Assembly: GCF_005217525.1 (NCBI RefSeq)
Contig: NZ_PNXQ01000014.1
Span: 51,486 to 115,485, forward strand
Reading direction: 5' to 3'
Length of the DNA: 64,000 nt
From: Paenibacillus terrae
GTDB taxonomy: Bacteria; Bacillota; Bacilli; Paenibacillales; Paenibacillaceae
Position 1 is the first letter of the stretch; each line of letters starts with the position of its first letter. The notes under the pieces were generated by a model. That model was not told the origin of the DNA and ran no database searches. It was given only the letters and a program-made list of their open reading frames with translations. Positions 35,984 to 44,876 of the stretch are shown piece after piece. The translations under genes and the position numbers were made by a program.

Positions 35984-38029
35984 ATGTTTGACCACAAGTC
36001 ATTGCAATTGCTAACTCAGATGGTTAACTATCCGAAGTTGTCAATTCCGGAGTTGAGACTTCAATTGAATTTATCGCCTCGACAGTTTGAATATACGCTG
36101 AATAAATTAAATGCCGGACTAATTGAGTTGGAATTACCGAAGATTGAAGTAATTGAAATGGGGTTTAAGATTGACGAAAGAGTTAAGAAATACTGGAAAA
36201 ATGAGGAGTTATCACTTGGTCGCAAGCAACTGGTTTTTCAAGAGAATGAACGACTGTATTTGATTTATTTATACACGTATATCCGGCGGGAGCCGATTTC
36301 GATCGTTCATTATCAGTCTTTGCTCCAGGTAAGCAGGAATACGGCCTTGGCAGATGTCAAAAAGCTACGTGCGCTTTGTCAGGGAGAAGGTGTCAAATTA
36401 GATTATAACCGAACGGACGGTTTTAAATTGGAGGGAGAAGAGCGTCACAAGCGGCGATTTGCATCGGTATGTATTGGGACACTATTACAGTTGCCGATGG
36501 GACGCCCGGGTATCAAGCAGGTGATGGATAGTTGGAAATATGAAGATGCGAGTACAACGATCAAGCAGCAATTAACCGATATGGCTCATGAGTATCAGGT
36601 CGTCTTTGTGGGCAACAGGCTGGATCAACTTATTTATGAGCTGTTGTTTCTGCAATTCCGCTATGGACGTAATGCACTGTTTTTGCCCGTTAAGCAAACA
36701 GAGTTAATACAACAACAACCACTCTTTCTAATGGGCAAGAAATTATCCGCTTATTTGTTTAATGAAGTGCATGAGATGGAGATCGTATATCTAACGATTC
36801 AATTATTGTCAGCTACGCAGGGCGTGCCCCATATTTATCCCAGTGAAGAGCTGAATTATGTATCTGACGAAATTATCAGGGAAGTAGAACGCCTGACCCT
36901 AGTACCCTTTAAAGAAAAACCTATTTTGCAATCGATCTTGTACAAGCATCTGGTACCAGCTTACTTTAGGATTATGTGTGAAGTGCCTTTATCTAATCCT
37001 TTAATTGACACTATCAAAGCAGAACATGATGCCCTGTTCAAACTGGTCAAGCAAGCGTTGAAGCCATTGTCTGATTTTACAGGGGAGTGGATCTCGGATG
37101 AAGAGGTTGGATACTTTACCATTTTGTTTGGGGGGCATGTCCGCAGATTAGAACTTGAACCTAAAGTATACCGGGCTACAATTGTATGTCCAAACGGGAT
37201 CAGTTCCTCCATGATGTTACGGACGCAATTGTGTCAGCTATTTCCGGGCGTGCATTTTACGGAATCACATTCGGTTGCAGAATTAAAAAAGATATCTCCG
37301 GATAGCTATGACATGATTTTTTCTACTATTTATTTGGAATCATCCAAACCTGTTTACTTGACTCGCCCATTATTAACCGCATTAGAAGAAGATTATTTGC
37401 AACAAGCTGTTGCTGCTGATTTTGATCTGCCCGTACCTTCTGCGGTGCCCATAGATGAATTAATGGCTACCATACGGAAACATGCCACGATTAAAAGCGA
37501 AAAAGCACTTTATACAGATTTAACAAATCATTTACGACAGATGCGTTCAATTGAAAGGAGTCATTCCCCTATGTTGTCCGAGCTTTTAACTGTAGATAAA
37601 ATTCGATTCACGGATGCTCCCCTGGATTGGAAGGAAGCGATTCAACTAGCAGCCAAACCATTAGAGGAACAGAACTATATTACACCTGACTACACACAGG
37701 CAATGATTAACAGAGTTTTGGAAATCGGTGCTTTTATTCATGTCGGCAAAGGAATTGCTATCCCACATGCAAGGCCGGAACAAGGTGTGCAGAAATTGGG
37801 GATGTCGCTGTTGCGAGTGAAAAAACCGGTGTTGCTGCTTGATCAGCCGGAGCATGCGATTGATATGTTTATTTGCCTAGCGGCGATTGACAATAAGTTG
37901 CACTTAAAGGCGCTGACGGAATTGACTTCGTTTCTGGTCAACGACGATTCGTTAAACCGTTTGAAAGAAGCTACAACGGCGGACGAAATTATAGCCATGA
38001 TGCAAAAAAAAGGAGACGATAAAAAATGA
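35984..38029 (+). CDS. PRD-containing transcriptional regulator with fused PTS IIB-like and IIA domains
   Basis: 681-aa MtlR/LicR-type activator. N-terminal helix-turn-helix regions (about 1-170), two PTS regulation domains (about 180-400; EMEIVYLTIQLLSATQG), a IIB-Gat-like domain with Cys in RATIVCPNGISSSMM (about 405), and a C-terminal EIIA domain (about 535-680; GAFIHVGKGIAIPHARPEQGVQ with the active His). No separate EIIA gene is present, so this domain may also phosphorylate the adjacent IIB. ATG 35984 follows AAGGAGG by 8 nt; upstream start 35918 is unlikely. The downstream gene overlaps by ATGA. Confidence 0.88.
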   Translation: MFDHKSLQLLTQMVNYPKLSIPELRLQLNLSPRQFEYTLNKLNAGLIELELPKIEVIEMGFKIDERVKKYWKNEELSLGRKQLVFQENERLYLIYLYTYIRREPISIVHYQSLLQVSRNTALADVKKLRALCQGEGVKLDYNRTDGFKLEGEERHKRRFASVCIGTLLQLPMGRPGIKQVMDSWKYEDASTTIKQQLTDMAHEYQVVFVGNRLDQLIYELLFLQFRYGRNALFLPVKQTELIQQQPLFLMGKKLSAYLFNEVHEMEIVYLTIQLLSATQGVPHIYPSEELNYVSDEIIREVERLTLVPFKEKPILQSILYKHLVPAYFRIMCEVPLSNPLIDTIKAEHDALFKLVKQALKPLSDFTGEWISDEEVGYFTILFGGHVRRLELEPKVYRATIVCPNGISSSMMLRTQLCQLFPGVHFTESHSVAELKKISPDSYDMIFSTIYLESSKPVYLTRPLLTALEEDYLQQAVAADFDLPVPSAVPIDELMATIRKHATIKSEKALYTDLTNHLRQMRSIERSHSPMLSELLTVDKIRFTDAPLDWKEAIQLAAKPLEEQNYITPDYTQAMINRVLEIGAFIHVGKGIAIPHARPEQGVQKLGMSLLRVKKPVLLLDQPEHAIDMFICLAAIDNKLHLKALTELTSFLVNDDSLNRLKEATTADEIIAMMQKKGDDKK

Positions 38030-38307
38030 AAATTTTAACAGTTTGTGGTTCTGGTCTGGGAACAAGCTTTATGGTGGAAATGAATATTAAGCAGCTATTG
38101 AATGAGATGGGCGTAGAGGGTGTGGAAGTAGATCATTCCGATCTGGGTTCCGCTACGCCTGGGAGCGCAGATGTGTTTTTTCTTGCCAGAGACATTGCTG
38201 AAGGCGGAGCGAGCCTGGGTGATGTGGTCGTTCTGGAAAACATTATCGATCTTGAGGAATTACGCACAAAACTAACAGCAGTCTTACAAGATAAAAATCT
38301 ATTGTAA
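38026..38307 (+). CDS. PTS ascorbate-type (UlaB/SgaB) EIIB
   Basis: 93-aa phosphocarrier. MKILTVCGSGLGTSFMVEMNI carries phospho-Cys7 in the P-loop-like CGSGLGTS motif of the Asc/Gat IIB family. It receives phosphate from an EIIA (probably the C-terminal domain of the upstream regulator) and passes it to the sugar in the EIIC channel. ATG 38026 overlaps the regulator stop (ATGA), so translation is coupled. Family is certain; substrate is not. Confidence 0.92.
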   Translation: MKILTVCGSGLGTSFMVEMNIKQLLNEMGVEGVEVDHSDLGSATPGSADVFFLARDIAEGGASLGDVVVLENIIDLEELRTKLTAVLQDKNLL

Positions 38308-38322
38308 GGAGAATTGGCCCAT

Positions 38323-39681
38323 ATGAATAAAGCTTTGAATATACTGATTAACGTTTTGAGTGAGCCGTCTGTGCTAGTTGCGTTGATTGCTTTGGTAGGG
38401 TTGCTGGCTCAGCGGAAAAATCTCTCGGATATCCTGAAGGGAACGACCAAAACGTTTGTAGGATTTCTTGTCATCAGCGCAGGCGCAGGTGTTTTGCAGC
38501 AAGCTCTTGCCCCTTTTGGCGATATGTTTAAAGCAGCGTTTCATGTAAGCGGTATCGTTCCAAATAATGAAGCTATTGTGGCTCTTGCCGTGAGTAAGTA
38601 TGGTTCCTCCACCGCATTGATTATGTTTTTTGGTATGATTGTGAACCTGTTGATTGCTCGTTTTACACGATTTAAGTACATTTTTTTAACAGGTCATATT
38701 ACGCTATATATGTCATGTATGATTGCTATCATTTTATCAGTGAGTGGTTTCACATCCGTCTCCCTTATCCTTTTTGGAGCGCTGACTGTAGGTATTTTCA
38801 TGTCGCTTTCTCCAGCCGTTGTGCAGCCATTTGTCCGTAAATTAACGGGCAATGACAATGTGGCTTTGGGGCATTCTGGCGCGGTCGGCTTTGCTATTGG
38901 CGGGCTGGTAGGTATGGCAGTGAAAGGCAAGAAAGACATTGTATCCACTGAACAAATCAATTTCCCTAAAGGACTCGGCTTTCTGCGGGACAGTACGGTC
39001 AGTATTGCGTTAACGATGGCGGTCTTCTACATCATTGTAGCCCTTTTTGCAGGTCCGGCTTATGTCGAAAGTCACTTGAGTAACGGGAAAAACTATATTT
39101 TATTTGCGCTACTTCAGGCAGGGTTGTTTTCTGCAGGCGTATTTATCATCTTGTCGGGTGTACGTCTGGTCTTGGCTGAAATTGTACCGGCATTTAAAGG
39201 GATTTCCTCGAAAATTGTACCGAATTCCAAACCGGCGCTGGATGTCCCTATTGTTTATACCTATGCTCCGAACGCGGTACTGATAGGCTTTTTCTCCAGT
39301 TTTGTGGGGGGGATTGTCAGCATGCTCATTCTGGTTTTATCCGGCGGGATTGTTATTTTACCTGGGGTTGTCCCGCACTTCTTCACAGGAGCAGCAGCAG
39401 GAGTGTTTGGAAATACCATGGGCGGTGTGCGTGGCGCCATTTTAGGCGCATTTGTGAACGGAGTGCTCATCAGTTTCATGCCCATTCTATTAATACCTGT
39501 TTTAGGGGATCTCGGGTTAGCCAACGCAACCTTCTCCGATTCCGACTTTGGTGTAGTGGGGCTGTTCTTGAGCGGGCTAAACCAGATGGGTGGAAAAACG
39601 ATAACGATGATCGGGATCGGTGTGGTGCTGCTCATTATGATTTTGGTAAGCCTGAAAAAGCCGAAAAGCAGTGCGCAATAA
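38323..39681 (+). CDS. PTS ascorbate-type (UlaA/SgaT) EIIC
   Basis: 452-aa membrane channel of the PTS-Asc family with about 11 hydrophobic segments. Features include LSEPSVLVALIALVGLLAQRKN, GFLVISAGAGVLQQAL, FLTGHITLYMSCMIAI and LSGLNQMGGKTITMIG. Such proteins import L-ascorbate or related compounds with phosphorylation. ATG 38323 follows AAGGAGA by about 10 nt; TTG 38314 is too close. No ulaD/E/F-like catabolic genes follow, only transketolase, so the substrate may be a different sugar or acid. Confidence 0.9.
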   Translation: MNKALNILINVLSEPSVLVALIALVGLLAQRKNLSDILKGTTKTFVGFLVISAGAGVLQQALAPFGDMFKAAFHVSGIVPNNEAIVALAVSKYGSSTALIMFFGMIVNLLIARFTRFKYIFLTGHITLYMSCMIAIILSVSGFTSVSLILFGALTVGIFMSLSPAVVQPFVRKLTGNDNVALGHSGAVGFAIGGLVGMAVKGKKDIVSTEQINFPKGLGFLRDSTVSIALTMAVFYIIVALFAGPAYVESHLSNGKNYILFALLQAGLFSAGVFIILSGVRLVLAEIVPAFKGISSKIVPNSKPALDVPIVYTYAPNAVLIGFFSSFVGGIVSMLILVLSGGIVILPGVVPHFFTGAAAGVFGNTMGGVRGAILGAFVNGVLISFMPILLIPVLGDLGLANATFSDSDFGVVGLFLSGLNQMGGKTITMIGIGVVLLIMILVSLKKPKSSAQ

Positions 39682-39735
39682 ACAATATAAATGAACACTA
39701 TAAAAAACGAGGATCAGGAAGAGAGGACAAACTTT

Positions 39736-41748
39736 ATGAGATTTGACCAGCAAGACCTTCAAGCCGTTATGGCCATCCGAGCATTATCTTTAGACGCGAT
39801 TGATGAAGCAAACTCCGGGCATCCCGGATTACCTTTAGGAGCAGCACCTATGGCTTATGCTCTTTGGTTACAGGCATTACTTGTAAATCCCAAAAATTCG
39901 CGATGGGAAAATCGGGATCGGTTCGTTCTGTCTGCTGGCCATGGATCCATGCTCCTTTACAGTTTGCTTCACTTATCCGGTTTTAATGTGACGATTGACG
40001 ATTTGAAGAAATTTCGCCAGCTAGGTTCCCGAACGCCCGGGCATCCAGAAGTCGGACACACCGACGGTGTGGAAGCGACGACGGGACCCTTGGGACAAGG
40101 GGTGGCGATGGCTGTTGGCATGGCATTGGCAGAACGGCATTTAGCAGGTTTATATAATAAGGAGTCATTTCCGATTGTGGATCACTACACATATTGTTTG
40201 TGCGGAGATGGTGATTTAATGGAGGGCGTGGCTAATGAAGCGATCTCTCATGCCGGCCATGAGCAATTGGATAAATTAATCATGCTATACGATTCCAATG
40301 ACATATCGCTGGATGGAGAACTGAGTCACTCTTTCTCAGAAAATATAAAACAGCGGTTTGAATCCAGTGGGTGGCAACATATCCTGGTTACAGATGGGAA
40401 TGATCTTACCGAGATTACTGCAGCGATTGACTTGGCACGAGAAAATCATACACAACCTACAATTATTGAAGTGAAGACTGTGATCGGGTATGGCTCACCG
40501 CATGCCGGTACGCATAAAGTTCATGGTTCACCTCTGGGAGAAGCAGGAACGGCTGCGGCAAAATTGAGCTATCAATGGGAACTACCGGCTTTTACCGTAT
40601 CAGAGGAAGTATATACCCTTTTTCGTGAAAAAGTAGCAGCTCGTGGTGCCAAAGCCGAGGCTGAATGGCAGGCTCTAATGGTGAATTATACGGAAAGTTA
40701 TCCAGAACTGGCTAAACAGTTTCATGACAGCTTTACCAATACACTGCCCGTAGATTGGGAAAAACCATTGGCTGATTACGAAGCAAGCTCAAGTAAAGCA
40801 GGACGAGATACCGGCAGCGACATCTTGAACTTGATTGCACAGCGAGTCCCTTATTTCTTTGGAGGTTCAGCTGACTTAGCGAGCTCCAATAAGACATTAA
40901 TTGCAGGAGATGAACGTTTTTCTAAATCAGCCCCAGCAGCACGTAACATTTGGTTTGGTGTACGTGAATTTGCGATGGCAGCTGAAATGAATGGCATAGC
41001 ACTGCACGGTGGGTTAAAGATTTATGGAGGAACTTTCTTTGTATTTTCCGATTATTTAAAAGCAGCTATACGCTTGGCGGCCATTCAGCAACTTCCAGTG
41101 ATTTACGTACTAACCCATGACTCTATTATCGTAGGAGAAGACGGGCCTACCCATGAGCCGATTGAGCAACTGGCAGGATTGCGTGCGATGCCGAATTTAA
41201 ATGTAATCCGTCCCGCAGACGGCAATGAAGTGATCGCTGCCTGGCATGTGGCGATCTCATCAGTTTCAACACCGACAGCACTTGTCCTTACACGTCAGGC
41301 TCTGCCGATCCTTGCAGGCAGCTCTGAAAAGGCGTTGGAAGGTGTGAAAAAAGGCGGATATGTTTTAGCGCCTGCTTTCAAAGAAGTACCAGATTTGCTG
41401 TTAATCGCAAGTGGTTCAGAGGTGAGGCTGGCTGTCGAAGCACAGAGTATCTTGGAAAACGAAGGCATTTCAGCATCTGTCGTAAGCTTACCGAACACAT
41501 CTGTTTTTGATCAGCAGGACGAAGCTTACAAAGAAAGAGTCTTGCCCAAAGCAATACGTGCCCGCGTCGGCATTGAAATGGGGGCAAGCTTTGGCTGGGA
41601 ACGCTATATCGGACTGGACGGAAAGATGTTAGCCATTGATCGTTTTGGCGCATCCGGTAAAGGAACCGAAGTTGTAGAAGCCTTTGGCTTTAACGTACCC
41701 AATATTGTTGCTTTAGCGAAAGAGGTACTTGCTGAATTAAGGAAATGA
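39736..41748 (+). CDS. tkt: transketolase
   Basis: 670-aa thiamine-diphosphate enzyme of the pentose phosphate pathway. N-terminal SGHPGLPLGAAPMAYALW, the cofactor-binding motif GDGDLMEGVANEAISHAG...YDSNDISLDG (about 155-190), the pyrimidine-binding region with catalytic Glu in FGVREFAMAAEMNGIAL (about 410), and VGEDGPTHEPIEQLAGLRAMPN (about 465). Its place behind a PTS IIB/IIC pair suggests that the imported compound ends as a pentose phosphate. ATG 39736 has GAGAGGA upstream; earlier in-frame ATG 39691 lacks a site. It is probably a second, pathway-specific copy. Confidence 0.95.
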   Translation: MRFDQQDLQAVMAIRALSLDAIDEANSGHPGLPLGAAPMAYALWLQALLVNPKNSRWENRDRFVLSAGHGSMLLYSLLHLSGFNVTIDDLKKFRQLGSRTPGHPEVGHTDGVEATTGPLGQGVAMAVGMALAERHLAGLYNKESFPIVDHYTYCLCGDGDLMEGVANEAISHAGHEQLDKLIMLYDSNDISLDGELSHSFSENIKQRFESSGWQHILVTDGNDLTEITAAIDLARENHTQPTIIEVKTVIGYGSPHAGTHKVHGSPLGEAGTAAAKLSYQWELPAFTVSEEVYTLFREKVAARGAKAEAEWQALMVNYTESYPELAKQFHDSFTNTLPVDWEKPLADYEASSSKAGRDTGSDILNLIAQRVPYFFGGSADLASSNKTLIAGDERFSKSAPAARNIWFGVREFAMAAEMNGIALHGGLKIYGGTFFVFSDYLKAAIRLAAIQQLPVIYVLTHDSIIVGEDGPTHEPIEQLAGLRAMPNLNVIRPADGNEVIAAWHVAISSVSTPTALVLTRQALPILAGSSEKALEGVKKGGYVLAPAFKEVPDLLLIASGSEVRLAVEAQSILENEGISASVVSLPNTSVFDQQDEAYKERVLPKAIRARVGIEMGASFGWERYIGLDGKMLAIDRFGASGKGTEVVEAFGFNVPNIVALAKEVLAELRK

Positions 41749-41798
41749 TAGGAAATTAGAAACACTGAAAAGACGCAAACACGCTACTAAGCAGTACT

Positions 41799-41842
41799 CA
41801 AAAAAGTCGTTCATTAGATCAATCTGATGAGCGGCTTTTTTG
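41799..41842 (+). terminator. terminator between tkt and the XRE gene
   Basis: AAAAAAGTCGTTCATTAGAT pairs with ATCTGATGAGCGGCTTTTTT, allowing G-T pairs. A/T tracts on both sides permit bidirectional action between convergent genes. Confidence 0.88.
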
Positions 41843-41888
41843 ATATGTTTCTACACGATGTAACTGAACCACGTATGCGTGCGTGTCA

Positions 41889-42233
41889 TTATTCATTGTT
41901 TAAAATCTCTTTAACAATATTTTTCGCTAGCTTAATTTTTTGAGGGTTTGACTTTCTAAGCAATGTTAGTATTTCATTTAGTTCGGCTTCATGCTTTGTA
42001 ACCTTAATTTCCTCATTTACATAAGCAAAAAGCTGAATCAAATTAACATCCAGTGCATCTGCAATTTTAGCTATATTCAATAACGATACGTTCTTTTCCC
42101 CACGTTCAATCTGCCCTATGTATGAAAAATGAAATCCACCTTTTTCTCCAAGCGATTCCTGAGACAAGCCCTTTTCTTTTCGCAAAGCACGTATCCTGGC
42201 ACCCACTAATTTGAGAACTTCTTTATCGTCCAT
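41889..42233 (-). CDS. XRE-family helix-turn-helix regulator
   Basis: 114-aa Cro/CI-type regulator. The N-terminal HTH (about 8-65) reads VGARIRALRKEKGLSQESLGEKGGFHFSYIGQIERGEKNVSLLNIAKIADAL, in pieces; the C-terminal 45 residues are helical and charged (EAELNEILTLLRKSNPQKIKLAKNIVKEIL), probably for dimerisation. It resembles small SinR/immunity-type repressors. It is divergent from the HEPN-like orphan gene across about 145 bp. No phage genes are near. Confidence 0.88.
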   Translation of the reverse strand: MDDKEVLKLVGARIRALRKEKGLSQESLGEKGGFHFSYIGQIERGEKNVSLLNIAKIADALDVNLIQLFAYVNEEIKVTKHEAELNEILTLLRKSNPQKIKLAKNIVKEILNNE

Positions 42234-42379
42234 CTTCTACACCTCACTTATTCTAAAAGTGTAGACAAGATATCTAAAGGAAAACATTAAATGATGAATA
42301 CAATAAATATTAATGATATCTATAAGTATTATTTTGGGGTATAATGAGACTAATATTGAAATTCTCTGGAGGAATAGAT

Positions 42380-42853
42380 ATGAAAAAAAATCCTTCTACC
42401 CTTAACCGAAGCCATACCCAACCATCCAGACACGAGCAACACGTATACCATTCAATAACCGATTTCCACACCCTAGCCCAATACCATATGAAACTAGCCA
42501 AAATCCTGCAAAAGCACAACCAACTCCAATGCTGCATTATCCTGTGCGACTGGGCTTTAACTTCCATGCTGAAAGCTCTATATATGAAAGAACATAACAG
42601 GCTTTTCCCTCCAAAATTCCTATCCATGACTGATTTACTGAACTTATTACATACCGAAACCAACCCGGGATTGGATGTTGTCGTATTTATCGGCACCACT
42701 CAATTTCTGTCATCCCAGTTAGAAACCCCGCTCCTTCAAAAGATGAAGAACAAGGATGTGAGCAGGTTGCTGCGCAGAACCGACGACATTCTGTGCCAGT
42801 TGTCCCCCCGTGTGATTACCGATCCATCCGAAACGTATCAGTCCATTTTCTAA
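42380..42853 (+). CDS. hypothetical protein, HEPN-like
   Basis: 157-aa protein that I cannot place with certainty. After a His/Gln-rich N-terminus, residues 35-130 are helical: LAQYHMKLAKILQKHNQ, CCIILCDWALTSMLKALYMKEHNRLFPPKFLSMTDLLNLL and VVFIGTTQFL. The pattern of two long helices with A-x-x-x-x-LKAL-x(n)-LF-x(n)-L-x-x-LL resembles HEPN domains, but the RNase motif R-x4-6-H is not visible, so catalysis is doubtful. ATG 42380 follows GGAGG by 7 nt. TATAAT at about 42341 and the divergent XRE gene suggest possible control by that repressor. Confidence 0.6.
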   Translation: MKKNPSTLNRSHTQPSRHEQHVYHSITDFHTLAQYHMKLAKILQKHNQLQCCIILCDWALTSMLKALYMKEHNRLFPPKFLSMTDLLNLLHTETNPGLDVVVFIGTTQFLSSQLETPLLQKMKNKDVSRLLRRTDDILCQLSPRVITDPSETYQSIF

Positions 42854-42972
42854 GAAGTCCTATCCTGTCAAAATAAGCTTGTACGTCAAATAAACGTTGC
42901 CAATGTGCCCTGTCGTAAACCGTTTTTCTTCATACGATAAGAGTATGCTTTAAAGCAAGGAGGGATTCAGAC

Positions 42973-43077
42973 ATGGGTGAAGTTGGTTACGGTGGCGGTG
43001 GAGCATGGACATCCACAGGCGCGATTCTGGTATTGTTTATTTTACTGGTTATTATCTCTAAATCTTTTCTGATCTAA
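42973..43077 (+). CDS. YjcZ-type small membrane protein
   Basis: 34-aa micro-protein MGEVGYGGGGAWTSTGAILV...SKSFLI. A Gly-rich start is followed by one hydrophobic helix (about 17-34, ILVLFILLVIIS), the pattern of the tiny transmembrane YjcZ family common in spore formers and often called sporulation proteins. AAGGAGGG lies 8 nt before ATG 42973 and a strong terminator follows, so it is an independent gene. Function is unknown; membrane insertion is inferred. Confidence 0.85.
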   Translation: MGEVGYGGGGAWTSTGAILVLFILLVIISKSFLI

Positions 43078-43107
43078 CAGCAGGTTAGCGTCGCTTAAAT
43101 TCACAAA

Positions 43108-43147
43108 GCAGCCTTCTTTCACTATATAGTGAGGGAAGGCTTTTTTT
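43108..43147 (+). terminator. terminator of the YjcZ-type gene
   Basis: AGCCTTCTTTCACTA pairs with TAGTGAGGGAAGGCT and is followed by T7. Confidence 0.92.
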
Positions 43148-43175
43148 GTGTAGAACGGATGCCAACCTAAGCATG

Positions 43176-43450
43176 TTGTCTGTCCCTGCAAGCATTGCTA
43201 TACTTTATATACTGGGAAAATTCCCCTTAGCAATGTGACATACATGGATACGCAGAATACGCGAAAAAAACGGAGATTCGTTGACCAAAATCAAGAGGAT
43301 TACACAATGAACGTAGCATGGCGAAGGCAGTAATAGTTTTACAAGTCTGATCCGATTGTAAAGACAGGATAAACCCTGTAACGACCCGGACAAGCCGCTT
43401 GAATATGCGGAAACCCTGAACAGGTGCAAACCTGAACTTATGAAAATGGA
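43176..43450 (+). other. gene-free structured stretch, candidate small RNA
   Basis: No convincing long ORF. A sigma-A-like promoter TTGTCT (43176-43181), 17 bp, TATACT (43199-43204) is followed by an AAGAGG-preceded 8-codon frame MNVAWRRQ (43308-43334). Then come consecutive hairpins: TTTACAA/TTGTAAA (43338-43362), ACAGG/CCTGT (43364-43379), CCGC/GCGG (43395-43410) and CAGGT-GCAA-ACCTG (43421-43434, GNRA loop). I could not match it to a named RNA family, and no plus-strand terminator with T-run was seen. Confidence 0.4.
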
Positions 43451-43496
43451 AAAAAGGCTACCCGCACGGCTTACAAATCCGCGAAGACAGCCTTAA
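43451..43496 (-). terminator. terminator of the phosphodiester glycosidase-like gene
   Basis: On the minus strand AAGGCT...CGCGG pairs with CCGTGCG...AGCCTT, followed by T6. Confidence 0.8.
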
Positions 43497-43499
43497 AAT

Positions 43500-44630
43500 C
43501 TATTGATATTTTACAATTATTGCATTGCTGATCTGGCGGCCGGGTGTGGTGAGATAGGAGCCGTTGTAATACAGCCCACTGGAAGCACCGCCATCCAAAT
43601 TCATGGCCTGATAAGCACCAGCCTGCTTCATGATTTGAGCAAGCTGTGGAATAGTGGCTCCGCTTGTGGTCAGGAGAATTAGCTTATGATCCCGTGTAAT
43701 CCCGAGGGCGCTTCTGGCCCCGCCGCCTGTTAATATTTTGGGGTCCTTGAAGCCTTCGGCTTTTATATTCAGGGAAACCTTTCCGTTCGTCACTAAACGA
43801 GGTCCGGCTTGAAGGGCGCCTTCGACGTTGCCTTGGCTTAAACGCTGCTCAAAGGCAGGACCTGAAACCAGCTCGGCCAAATGGTTAGCATCGTACGTGA
43901 AGACGGTTCGTTGGTCGCCAGAGCTTTTTTTCAACAATTTCCCGTGGCTGGCCAGGTAGCCATAAGGCGTTTTGTAGGAGTTTTTGGTATAGGCGTCAAA
44001 GTAGGTACCGTTGATAGCTACAACCGCTTGATTGCGTTTGGCGAGACCGCTTAAGTTCTCCACCTTGCCGATGCTATTCCCTGCCAGCGCCACGTCCAGA
44101 CTCACCTTGGGATGAAGCATGGAGATGGTGACCACCTTAGCGGAGAAGGTGCGTGATCCGACCTTGAAGCTTTTATGAGCCTTCGTGATCGGTGTGGTAC
44201 TGCCGGGCAGCTTGCCTGTGAGTACCGGAAGCGAGACAGACGTTGTGCCTTGACTGATATGTACCGATGAGGCTTCCTTTTGCCATGAGACTTGCAGGTT
44301 TAGATGCTGACTGATGAACTTCAGGGGAACGTAGGTGGAACCATTATCGGTAAAAGGAGCCTTTTGCAAACGGATCGTTTGATCATTAGCTTTGGCCACA
44401 GACTGTCCTGCAAATAACGTGAGCCGGGTATCGCCCTGGGCAATCTCAATCTTTTTGTCCTTAGTCGTCTTGTTGATGGTGACCCCTTCATAGCTGTTCA
44501 GGAGACGGAGTGGGATAAAAGAATGGTTACTCTGATCCACATAAACCAGCATGGGTACTGGTGCAGCAGCATAGATCGGGGTTACAAGGATCAGCAGGAA
44601 CAGGATAACAAGTGCGGTGATTTTTTTCAT
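43500..44630 (-). CDS. secreted phosphodiester glycosidase-family protein with copper amine oxidase N-like domain
   Basis: 376-aa exported protein. The signal peptide MKKITALVILFLLILVTPIYAAA is cut near residue 22. Residues about 25-125 form a copper-amine-oxidase N-like domain (FIPLRLLNS, STYVPLKFISQHLNLQVSW), a common surface module in Paenibacillus. Residues about 165-376 form the NAGPA-type domain (VVAINGTYFDA, PYGYLASHGKLL, RSALGITRDHKLILL, AMNLDGGASSGLYYNGSYL). Family members remove sugar phosphodiesters, likely in cell-wall polymers. ATG 44630 has AAGGAG about 12 nt upstream. It stands alone with its own terminator. Confidence 0.88.
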   Translation of the reverse strand: MKKITALVILFLLILVTPIYAAAPVPMLVYVDQSNHSFIPLRLLNSYEGVTINKTTKDKKIEIAQGDTRLTLFAGQSVAKANDQTIRLQKAPFTDNGSTYVPLKFISQHLNLQVSWQKEASSVHISQGTTSVSLPVLTGKLPGSTTPITKAHKSFKVGSRTFSAKVVTISMLHPKVSLDVALAGNSIGKVENLSGLAKRNQAVVAINGTYFDAYTKNSYKTPYGYLASHGKLLKKSSGDQRTVFTYDANHLAELVSGPAFEQRLSQGNVEGALQAGPRLVTNGKVSLNIKAEGFKDPKILTGGGARSALGITRDHKLILLTTSGATIPQLAQIMKQAGAYQAMNLDGGASSGLYYNGSYLTTPGRQISNAIIVKYQ

Positions 44631-44876
44631 GAATAGATCAATCTCCTTATGTAGTCTTGACACTTTACGAGGTGCTTGTACTTATATCGGGTTTTATAAG
44701 CTATAAATGTATGTATCCATGAGCTTTGGACCATCTGGGTAACCATGAGCCTCTGCGCTGGTAATACTAATATTTTAAAAACGATGATAAAAGCAAAATC
44801 TGTTAAGCTGAACTTGAAAAAATGTTTAATGGCATATGATGCAGATCTGATATAGAAAGGAAAGAGGTGCGGGGAC

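Noticed and set aside
43330..43450. c-di-GMP (GEMM) riboswitch, suggested by a GNRA hairpin and CAAA linkers
   Set aside because: The conserved GEMM core and tetraloop-receptor pattern are not present, and there is no gene downstream on that strand.
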